Below, piece after piece: positions 9,862 through 16,603 of a stretch of DNA of 64,000 nucleotides. Each line of letters starts with the position of its first letter. Positions within the stretch are counted from its first letter, which is position 1. Both the position numbers and the translations under genes were made by a program. The notes beneath the pieces are model-generated. The model worked only from the letters and a program-made list of their open reading frames with translations, did no database searches and had not been told where the DNA came from. Origin of the DNA: UBA1660 sp964462035 (GTDB lineage: Bacteria; Myxococcota_A; Polyangia; Polyangiales; Houyiibacteriaceae); the NCBI GenBank assembly GCA_964462035.1, contig CAYXAP010000001.1, positions 1-64,000 on the forward strand, read 5' to 3'.

Positions 9862-10754
9862 TCGTCGATGCGGGCGAGCTCGTCCGGGTGCAGCTCCGGC
9901 CAGCGGAGGGGGAGCGATTCGATGGCCTTCCGGAAGATCTCCGCCACCGTGCGGCGCATGTAGGGCTTGTCGTCGGCCGGGATCGCGTACCACGGCGCCC
10001 ATGGCGTCGATGTGGCGTTGATCGCTTCCTCGTAGGCGTCCATGTATTCGCCCCACTGCTCGCGGACGTCCAGGTCGCCGGCCTCGAACTTCCAGTTCTT
10101 CGCCGGGTCGTCGAGGCGCGCGAGCAAGCGGTCCTTTTGCTCCTCACGGCTCACGTTGAGGAAGAACTTCAGGATCAGCGTGCCGTTCCGCGCGAGGTGC
10201 TTCTCGAAGTCGCGGATCGACTCGTAGCGCTCCTTCCACGGTTCGTCGGGCTTGCGAGGCACCGCGCGCGAACCGAGGAGCTTCGCCACCCGGACGATGA
10301 GCACCTCTTCGTAGTGGCTGCGATTGAAGATGCCGATGCGTCCGCGTTCCGGGCAGCACTGATGCACGCGCCAGAGGAAGTCGTGCTCCAGCTCCTTGGT
10401 CGAGGGGCGCTTGAAGGTCGAGGTCTGCACGCCGGCCGGGTTCAGGCCGGTCATCACCGCGCGGATGGTCCCGTCCTTGCCAGCTGCGTCCATCGCCTGG
10501 AAGACGAGCAGGATGGAGTAGCGGTCGTCGGCGTAGAGCTTCCGCTGGACCTCGCGGATGACGTCGATCGTCTCCTCGAGGGCCTTCTTGTTCTCCTTCT
10601 TCCCCTTTTTGCCCTGGGGCGCCTTCTTCGGTGGCTCCGTATCGGCCTTGGCGATCCGGAAGGAACCGTCGAAGGGCACCCGGTACGGGCTGGACGGAGG
10701 CTCGCAGAGCAGCCCCTGCGGCTTCTTCGAGGACTTCTTCTTGGACTTCGCCAT
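9834..10754 (-). CDS. ppk2: polyphosphate kinase 2 family protein
   Basis: A 306-residue PPK2-family kinase that transfers phosphate between polyphosphate and nucleotides in the cytoplasm. The N-terminal 20 residues are Lys/Ser-rich. The core has a Walker A-like FQAMDAAGKDGTI near residue 90, the downstream NRSHYEE and a Trp/Arg-rich C-terminal lid, as in PPK2 class I/III. Whether it uses AMP, ADP or GDP is not decidable here. I chose ATG 10754 over the in-frame ATG six codons upstream because TATGGT lies 6 nt before it in the leaderless arrangement. It leads an operon with the pseudouridine synthase. Confidence 0.88.
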   Translation of the reverse strand: MAKSKKKSSKKPQGLLCEPPSSPYRVPFDGSFRIAKADTEPPKKAPQGKKGKKENKKALEETIDVIREVQRKLYADDRYSILLVFQAMDAAGKDGTIRAVMTGLNPAGVQTSTFKRPSTKELEHDFLWRVHQCCPERGRIGIFNRSHYEEVLIVRVAKLLGSRAVPRKPDEPWKERYESIRDFEKHLARNGTLILKFFLNVSREEQKDRLLARLDDPAKNWKFEAGDLDVREQWGEYMDAYEEAINATSTPWAPWYAIPADDKPYMRRTVAEIFRKAIESLPLRWPELHPDELARIDEWRARLEAD

Positions 10755-10760
10755 GGGCCG

Positions 10761-10766
10761 ACCATA
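10761..10766 (-). promoter_or_regulatory. -10-like box, leaderless start
   Basis: TATGGT on the minus strand ends 6 nt before the ATG at 10754. No Shine-Dalgarno is present. Confidence 0.45.
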
Positions 10767-10807
10767 GCGCATCCGCGCGACGCTCTCAGAGGGGCGGCGA
10801 TCAGGGC

Positions 10808-11725
10808 TCAGGTCGGATGGGGCCAGCTTTCGGCGACGATGGCCCGAAAGGCCTGAGCGATGGGGTCCGCGTCGGTTCGCTCGTGCCACTGCATCGCGAT
10901 GGGCACGCGGATCTCGGGGTGCCGTCCAGGGAGGGCCACCAGCCCGAGTGGCCGGGCGAGTCGAGCGAGCAGTGCACGAGGAATGGTCGCGACGAGATCG
11001 GACTCGGCCACGATCGCCGCGGCCGCCGTGAACGTGGGGACGCGCGCCACGACCGTGCGAGCTACGCCCGCGTCGCGATAGGCCTGCGCGGTGAGGTCCG
11101 GGAGGGTCGCAGTCCTGGCCATGGTCACGCCGACGTGCTCGAGCGATTCCAGCCAGCCGGACCCCCGTCGCTTCGTCGCGGGGTGCGCCTTGCGCGCGAC
11201 CAAGACGGCTTCCGCTCGGTGCAGGGTCTGGAAATGGACGTCGGCGCTTCGTGGCTCGGCGCCGATGACGAGGTCCACGCTCGTCCCTCCGAGACCGCCG
11301 CTGGCGGCGAACGAGTCGATGCCCATCACGTCGAGGGAGCTGAGCGGCATCGCCCTTCGGAGGGCCCGTACCAGGCTGGGAATGGCGAACCACTGCACGT
11401 GGTCGGCACACGCTAGCCGGAAGCGGCGGGTGGTGTGCTCGGGGACGGCCCCCGACGAGAGGACCGCGTCCACCTGCCCCAGCGCGGCGCCAATGACCGG
11501 CGAGAGCTCGAGGGCTCGTGGGGTCGGTGTGATGCCACGCCCACTACGAACGAAGAGTGGGTCGTTCAGCTGCTGCCGGAGCTTGCCGAGGGCGTTGCTG
11601 ACCGCCGAGGGAGTGACGTGCAGACGCTGGGCGGCGCCCGCGACGCTTCCGGACTCCACCACCGAATGCAGAACCACCAGGAGCGCGGGGCTGACGGAGC
11701 CATTCATCACAGATGGTGTGGTCAT
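10808..11725 (-). CDS. LysR-family transcriptional regulator
   Basis: A 305-residue regulator with an N-terminal winged helix-turn-helix (about residues 14-75; AAQRLHVTPSAVSNALGKLR is the recognition region, then DPLFVRSGRG). A LysR substrate-binding domain follows (residues 95-300) with the usual alternating strands. The effector is unknown. It is divergent from a small lipoprotein gene with only 26 nt between starts, and an inverted repeat (11722-11758) spans both starts. Autoregulation together with control of the neighbour is therefore likely. Confidence 0.88.
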   Translation of the reverse strand: MTTPSVMNGSVSPALLVVLHSVVESGSVAGAAQRLHVTPSAVSNALGKLRQQLNDPLFVRSGRGITPTPRALELSPVIGAALGQVDAVLSSGAVPEHTTRRFRLACADHVQWFAIPSLVRALRRAMPLSSLDVMGIDSFAASGGLGGTSVDLVIGAEPRSADVHFQTLHRAEAVLVARKAHPATKRRGSGWLESLEHVGVTMARTATLPDLTAQAYRDAGVARTVVARVPTFTAAAAIVAESDLVATIPRALLARLARPLGLVALPGRHPEIRVPIAMQWHERTDADPIAQAFRAIVAESWPHPT

Positions 11726-11758
11726 GACTCACTTCATATCAGTTTTCATGAGTGATGA
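11722..11758. promoter_or_regulatory. inverted repeat between divergent LysR and lipoprotein genes
   Basis: TCATGACTCA (11722-11731) and TGAGTGATGA (11749-11758) form a 9-of-10 inverted repeat around a 17-nt AT-rich centre. The arms overlap both start codons. The position suits an operator for the divergent LysR protein. Confidence 0.45.
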
Positions 11759-12204
11759 GCGCCTCCATGGTGAGCGTCATGCGCTGTTTGTGGCCGTTGC
11801 TCGTTTTCACCTGCGCTGCGTGCGCTCGTCCCCACCCCTCGCCTTCGGAGTCCCGCGTGACCAGCCCTTCCATGATCAGTCCCCTCGCCTCGCACGTTCG
11901 CGTCGATCGCTTTCGGGTGCCTCGCCGCTCTCGTGAGCCCTTCCTGGCGTTGATGCGCGACGTCCTCGTTCAGTTGACGTCGGCGCCCGGCTTTGCAGGC
12001 CGCCTCGTACTCGTGGGGTCGCCAGAGGCGGAGCTGCAGACCGTCGTGACCATCGTCGGGTGGGAGAACGAGAGCCAGCAGCGAGCCGCTGGGCCGCGGG
12101 TCGCCGCACATCTGCGCGACCAGCGAATCGACCTCCCCGCGCTCATGCGCGAGTGGGGCGTGGAGCTGATCCGTGACGATCTCGTCGTCAGCGACCCGCG
12201 CTGA
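11752..12204 (+). CDS. small lipoprotein with ABM/dimeric alpha-beta-barrel-like domain
   Basis: Up to 150 residues. A lipoprotein signal ends in CAAC; GTG 11752, ATG 11755, ATG 11767 and ATG 11779 are all possible starts, and 11779 gives the most compact signal peptide. The mature part is about 120 residues with the strand-helix pattern of dimeric alpha-beta barrels (antibiotic biosynthesis monooxygenase-like): an RVDRFRVP strand, a helix, FAGRLVLVGS, then TVVTIVGWEN. This assignment is tentative. Its divergent partner is a LysR regulator, so it is probably the regulated gene. It is convergent with, and overlaps by 17 nt, the DUF4403-like gene. Confidence 0.6.
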   Translation: MMSASMVSVMRCLWPLLVFTCAACARPHPSPSESRVTSPSMISPLASHVRVDRFRVPRRSREPFLALMRDVLVQLTSAPGFAGRLVLVGSPEAELQTVVTIVGWENESQQRAAGPRVAAHLRDQRIDLPALMREWGVELIRDDLVVSDPR

Positions 12205-13582
12205 TCTGCTCAGCAACGGTCGCGGCGTCGATGGTGACCTTCAGCTCGCCCGGGGTCGGGACCTGGACCACCAGCTGGTTGCCCTCGCCGAAGACTGCCC
12301 CGTCGGCTTCGGTGGGCCGGAGCTCCACCGTGATGCTCACTCCCTCGGGGAGCTGGAAGCTCGCCATTCCGCGGACCGCTCGCTCTCGCGCGTCGGTCAG
12401 CGCCGCCTCCATCGGGAGCTGCCACTCCGAGACCCGCCCGAGGAAGACCGCCGCGAGCCCGCCCGCTAGATCGGCGTCGCCGATCGCCCGTTCGGTCGCG
12501 TCGGTCCAGCGAGCCAGAGTCAGCTGCAAGGCGCCATCGCGGTAGACCGGCGTGGCGAGCGCCCAGAGAGTGCCGATCAGAGAGCCCTCGAGCTCCAGGC
12601 CCACCGCGACGCCTTCTTCCGTGATGGTGGTTTGGACCCCGGTCACCCGCGCGGGGCGTTCATCGACCACGACCTCGGTCCCGAGCAAGTGATCGCTCAG
12701 CGACGCGGTCACCACCGTCATCGGTTGGGTCGCCTCGACCGCCGCGAGGAAGGGACCCGCGCGGTGGTCGCTCGGCGGTGGGAGTGCGGGCGGCGGCGAG
12801 GGCACGATGCGCGGTGTCACGAGGAAGTGCCCGAGCACGGCCACCTTCAGCTCGAGCGCCGCGGCATCGCCGGTCAGCTCGCTGATGCGCAGCCCCTCCG
12901 GCCGAAGCAGGAGGCGTAGCCGTTGGTTCGCCTGGCCGTTCTGCTCGAGCTCCACCGGGAACGCCAGCAGTGGCCAGACGCGCTCGACGACGGTCGGCAG
13001 GTCGAAGCGCGCGGTCTCCTCGTCGATGCGCTCGGCGGCCTGGCGCTGCGCACGCTCGATGTGGGGGTCGAGAATGCCGCTGACGTCGATGTTCAGGAAC
13101 GACACCCGACAACGCCGAGACCACTGCCGGGGACCGGGCGTGGTGTTCGTCGTGAGGGCCCAGTCGTCACCGATGACCAGCTCGGTCCGGAGCGTGACGT
13201 CCACGTGGGGGCGCGCCTCGTTCACTCCGCAGCTGAAGCGGAGCGGCCCCAGATGCGCCTTGGCCCAGAGCTCGACCGGCAGGGTCCAGAGCAGGGCGCC
13301 ATCGCCGGGCTCGAGCCGAAGGTCACCGCGGTGCGCCTCCGCCTCGAGGCGTGGGCGCTCCTCGCGATGGATGGGGTTCGGCAGCTCTCGGTCGAGCGCG
13401 GCCTGGAGCGCGTCCGAGCGGAGCACGATCGAGACCTCCGCCTCCGAGGTCTGGGGCGCTGGCTCGGGGATGGCGCCGACCTCGGGCGCGGGGATCCGTA
13501 GCGGGGGCCGTGGCACGGCCCCGCCGCAGCCCCATGCCGTCGCGCAAAGGGCCATCGCCAGTCGCACTGATCCAGAGACCAT
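12188..13582 (-). CDS. DUF4403-family-like lipoprotein
   Basis: A 464-residue predicted lipoprotein: short signal ending in AWGC (Cys at about residue 19), a Pro-rich linker, then a long strand-rich protein. The pattern fits the uncharacterised DUF4403 family: SIVLRSDALQAALDRELPN near the start, LGPLRFSCGV, and a CRVSFLNIDVSG region leading to a C-terminal half with repeated hydrophobic strand pairs. A lipid- or envelope-related role has been inferred for such long beta-rich proteins but nothing catalytic is visible. The frame is open far upstream through the antisense of sthA; that part is not coding. Start ATG 13582 has TACACT 7 nt before it. Confidence 0.65.
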   Translation of the reverse strand: MVSGSVRLAMALCATAWGCGGAVPRPPLRIPAPEVGAIPEPAPQTSEAEVSIVLRSDALQAALDRELPNPIHREERPRLEAEAHRGDLRLEPGDGALLWTLPVELWAKAHLGPLRFSCGVNEARPHVDVTLRTELVIGDDWALTTNTTPGPRQWSRRCRVSFLNIDVSGILDPHIERAQRQAAERIDEETARFDLPTVVERVWPLLAFPVELEQNGQANQRLRLLLRPEGLRISELTGDAAALELKVAVLGHFLVTPRIVPSPPPALPPPSDHRAGPFLAAVEATQPMTVVTASLSDHLLGTEVVVDERPARVTGVQTTITEEGVAVGLELEGSLIGTLWALATPVYRDGALQLTLARWTDATERAIGDADLAGGLAAVFLGRVSEWQLPMEAALTDARERAVRGMASFQLPEGVSITVELRPTEADGAVFGEGNQLVVQVPTPGELKVTIDAATVAEQISAGR

Positions 13583-13589
13583 GGCGCTC

Positions 13590-13599
13590 AGTGTAGACT
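13590..13599. promoter_or_regulatory. overlapping divergent leaderless promoters
   Basis: Only 24 nt separate the ATG of the DUF4403-like gene (13582) from the GTG of sthA (13607). On the minus strand TACACT (13590-13595) ends 7 nt before the ATG. On the plus strand TAGACT (13594-13599) ends 7 nt before the GTG. The two -10-like boxes overlap by two bases. Confidence 0.55.
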
Positions 13600-13606
13600 C
13601 CGCTCC

Positions 13607-15001
13607 GTGGAACGCTTCGATCTGGTGATTCTGGGCTCCGGGCCCGCGGGGGAAAAAGCAGCGGCCCAGGCGGCGTACTTCGGGAAGCGCGTGGCGATCG
13701 TCGAGCGCGAGAAGGAGCCCGGTGGCGCTGCGGTGCACACCGGGACCTTGCCGAGCAAGACGTTGCGGGAGAGCGCGCTCTTCCTCAGCGGTCACCGCAC
13801 GCGCTCGCTCTACGGCGTGAGCGTCGAGCTCGACTCGGACGCGACGCTGCAGAAGCTGATGGCACGCAAGAACGCGATCGCCGTCTCCGAGAGCAAGCGC
13901 ATCCGCGAGAACCTGAAGCGCCACGACGTGACCTACCTGCAGGGCCACGGACGGCTCGCCGGTGAGGGCCGCGTGAAGGTGGAGGCCGCCGACGGAACGT
14001 TCACCGAGGTGGCGGCCGAGGTCGTGCTGGTCGCGACCGGCTCGGTGCCGCGGCAGCCGGATGGCGTCGCCTTCGAGTCGCCCCGGATCCACGACAGCGA
14101 CGAGATCCTGCGGATCGACAACATCCCCAAGTCGCTGACCATCCTGGGCGCCGGCGTGATCGGTAGCGAGTACGCCTGCATGTTCGCGGCGCTCGGCGTG
14201 AAGGTCGACCTGGTCGACGCGCGACCGGGGATCCTGCCTTTCCTCGACTTCGAGATCCGCGACCAGCTCGCCCACGCGATGAAGAGCCTGGGCATCCACC
14301 TGCGTCAGCCACACCGCTGGGGCGCGATCGTGGACACCGGCTCGAGCGTGACCGTCGAGCTCGACGACGGCACCCTCTTGGAGAACGACGAGCTCCTCTT
14401 CGCCGCCGGCCGGGTCGGCAACACCGCCGACATCGGCCTGGACACCGTGGACCTGGAAGCGAACTCCCGCGGCTACCTCGAGGTCGACGACGCCTACCGG
14501 ACCGCGGTCCCGAAGATCCTCGCGGTCGGCGACGTGATCGGCTTCCCCGCGCTCGCGTCGACCTCGATGGAGCAGGGCCGGGTCGCGGTCTGCCGGGCGT
14601 TCGGCTTCGACTACAAGCAGTCGGTCCACGACATGCTGCCCTACGGCATCTACACGATCCCCGAGGTCAGCAGCGTCGGGAAGTCGGAGGCCGAAGCGAA
14701 GGAGGCGGGCATCCCTTACGTGACCGGGCGCGCCAAGTTCGCCGAGAACGCCCGCGGCCAGATCCAGGGCGACCTGGAAGGGCTGCTCAAGCTGGTGGTG
14801 CACGCGGAGAAGCGGACCCTCCTCGGCGTGCACGTGGTCGGTGAGCGCGCCAGCGAGCTGGTGCACCTCGGTCAGGCCGTGATGCTGATGGGCGGCACCC
14901 TCGACGTCTTCATCGACATGGTCTTCAACTTCCCGACCCTGTCCGAGGCGTACAAGTACGCCGCGTACGACGCCCTGGGCGCGCTCGCGAAGTCTTCGTG
15001 A
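13607..15001 (+). CDS. sthA: soluble pyridine nucleotide transhydrogenase
   Basis: A 464-residue FAD-dependent enzyme that moves hydride between NADPH and NAD+ in the cytoplasm. The N-terminal FAD motif LVILGSGPAGEKAA is followed by GGAAVHTGTLPSKTLRE. Here the two redox Cys of dihydrolipoamide dehydrogenases are replaced (Thr at both places), the usual mark of SthA within this flavoprotein superfamily. A second nucleotide fold (ILGAGVIGSEYA) sits near residue 180 and the dimerisation domain follows. The HxxxxE pair of disulfide reductases is not needed here. GTG start with TAGACT 7 nt upstream. The next gene overlaps its stop by 4 nt (GTGA). Confidence 0.9.
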   Translation: MERFDLVILGSGPAGEKAAAQAAYFGKRVAIVEREKEPGGAAVHTGTLPSKTLRESALFLSGHRTRSLYGVSVELDSDATLQKLMARKNAIAVSESKRIRENLKRHDVTYLQGHGRLAGEGRVKVEAADGTFTEVAAEVVLVATGSVPRQPDGVAFESPRIHDSDEILRIDNIPKSLTILGAGVIGSEYACMFAALGVKVDLVDARPGILPFLDFEIRDQLAHAMKSLGIHLRQPHRWGAIVDTGSSVTVELDDGTLLENDELLFAAGRVGNTADIGLDTVDLEANSRGYLEVDDAYRTAVPKILAVGDVIGFPALASTSMEQGRVAVCRAFGFDYKQSVHDMLPYGIYTIPEVSSVGKSEAEAKEAGIPYVTGRAKFAENARGQIQGDLEGLLKLVVHAEKRTLLGVHVVGERASELVHLGQAVMLMGGTLDVFIDMVFNFPTLSEAYKYAAYDALGALAKSS

Positions 15002-16401
15002 AGCTCGCGCTGGCGCTGGCGCTCTTGGTCGGCTGCTCGAACGCTGCGCCGGATCCTTCGCCTGCGGACCGGCGGGCGTACACCGAGCACCGCGTGCCGG
15101 CGAACCTCTGCCGCGAGCCCGGACCGGAGCGCATCGACAGAGCGGCGATGCTCCGCGATCTCGCGGTGCTCGAGCGCCTCTTCGACCGTGGCTATGCCGG
15201 TCGTGACCTCGCGGGCACCGACGAGGACTGGGCCCGCGCTCACGCGCAAGCGCGCGAGGAAGCGCCGGAGCAGGCGACGTTGGAGGAGTTCCGCGACCTG
15301 CTCGCGCTGCGCTACCGGTGGCTCGACGACAACCACGTGGGCTTCTGGTACTTCGACACCGCGCGTCACTGGCAGTCGACCGGCCACCACGATCGCCCCT
15401 GGGCCGGCCCCGTGCTGGTCCCCGAAGACGAAGGGGTGCGCGATGAGGAGGGGCGCTTGGCGCGCTTCTGCACGCCGACGATCGAGCCCGACGCCTTCTG
15501 GGGCAGCGAAGGGTTGACCGGCCGCCCGATCTTCCTGGCGAGCGAAGAGCTGGGCCCCATCCACTGCCGGCTGGACGAGGAGCCGGTGAGCTACCCCGTC
15601 GAGCGGCTGACCCCTTTCTCCGACCCCGGCGGACCGACCTTCGAGCGCAGCGGCGGCCGCGCCGTGATCCGCTCGCTCATGACCACCCACGCCGGCGCGC
15701 TCGAGGAGTTCGTGGCCTCCGCCGAGTCGCTCCGACACGAGCCGGTGGTGCTGCTCGACTTCCGCTTCACCGGTGGTGGCGCCGACCGCTACCTCGTGCG
15801 CTTCTTCGCTCGCTTCACGAGCCAGCGGCTGCGCTACTGGACCACCGGTGCGCTGGTCAGCGAGACCACCCTTCAGGGCGCGCGGAACTTCTGGGGCTGC
15901 GTGCGCAATGGGACTCGGCCGAACACCTCCGGTCGCGCCTGGGTCGACCGCCGCATCGCCCGGGCCGAGCGCGACCTCGACGAGGGCATGGCGCGTGGCC
16001 CCTTCTACGACTTCCGCAGCCAGCGCAAGCACGTGCCCCCAAAGGTCGACGAGCCCTTCGCGGGGCGCCTGATCGTCGCCACTGGACCGCGCTGTGCCTC
16101 GGCGTGCGAGACCGCCGTGCTCCTCGCCAAGCAGATCCCGGGCGCGTGGATCGTGGGCCAGAACACCAGCGGCACGATGAAGGTCGGCGAGCTCCGCTGG
16201 TACCGGCTCCCCGAGAGCAAGATGTGGGTCGCCCTCGGTCGCCGGTCCCACACCGACCCCACCGGCGAGTTCCAGGAAGCCATCGGCTTCGTCCCCGATC
16301 TCTGGATCGACGGCGAGGACGCCGAGGCCCGCCTCGACGAGATCTACGCCTGCGCCGCCGACCCCGAGTGCGCGGCGCGCGTCGACGCCGCCATCGAGTA
16401 G
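14998..16401 (+). CDS. S41-type peptidase-like lipoprotein
   Basis: A 467-residue predicted lipoprotein (signal ending LLVGC, Cys at about residue 13). The C-terminal third matches S41/tail-specific protease folds: VVLLDFRFTGGG in the middle, then LIVATGPRCASACETAVLLA with the likely nucleophile Ser between Ala residues and a Glu behind it, then GQNTSGTMKVGE. No PDZ domain is obvious. It may be a periplasmic protease or an inactive relative; the Lys partner of the S41 dyad is not identifiable with certainty. The GTG start overlaps the sthA stop by 4 nt, so it is co-transcribed with sthA, with no clear functional link. Confidence 0.7.
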   Translation: MKLALALALLVGCSNAAPDPSPADRRAYTEHRVPANLCREPGPERIDRAAMLRDLAVLERLFDRGYAGRDLAGTDEDWARAHAQAREEAPEQATLEEFRDLLALRYRWLDDNHVGFWYFDTARHWQSTGHHDRPWAGPVLVPEDEGVRDEEGRLARFCTPTIEPDAFWGSEGLTGRPIFLASEELGPIHCRLDEEPVSYPVERLTPFSDPGGPTFERSGGRAVIRSLMTTHAGALEEFVASAESLRHEPVVLLDFRFTGGGADRYLVRFFARFTSQRLRYWTTGALVSETTLQGARNFWGCVRNGTRPNTSGRAWVDRRIARAERDLDEGMARGPFYDFRSQRKHVPPKVDEPFAGRLIVATGPRCASACETAVLLAKQIPGAWIVGQNTSGTMKVGELRWYRLPESKMWVALGRRSHTDPTGEFQEAIGFVPDLWIDGEDAEARLDEIYACAADPECAARVDAAIE

Positions 16402-16480
16402 CCGCGCTCTACGGCCTCTTGGCGGGTGTCCGGCCGGGTTGGTGGTGGCTGGCGATCGTTGCGTCGGGTCGGCGCTGATC

Positions 16481-16530
16481 GGAATGTTTCGTAATGATTT
16501 CAGGAGTATTGCGAGAAAAATAGCCTTGCA
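16481..16530 (+). promoter_or_regulatory. AT-rich promoter region upstream of the nitrate/nitrite cluster
   Basis: The only clearly AT-rich stretch in this part of the window lies 70-120 nt before nirBD. It contains TTGCGAGAAAA (16509-16519), similar at 8 of 11 positions to the CTGCGGGAAAC part of the motif found before two later genes of the cluster. A TTGC...GCAA dyad is also present. No sigma-54 consensus seen. Confidence 0.35.
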
Positions 16531-16603
16531 AAGGCGACTTTGATGCCGAAACCTCCAACCCGTCACGCGCTCCACCGAGCCCCACGTCACTGGAGGTCCA
16601 ACG

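Noticed and set aside
13583..14866. Upstream extension of the DUF4403-like gene through sthA
   Set aside because: The extension is antisense of sthA and lacks a signal peptide. The lipoprotein signal starts at 13582 with a leaderless box in front.
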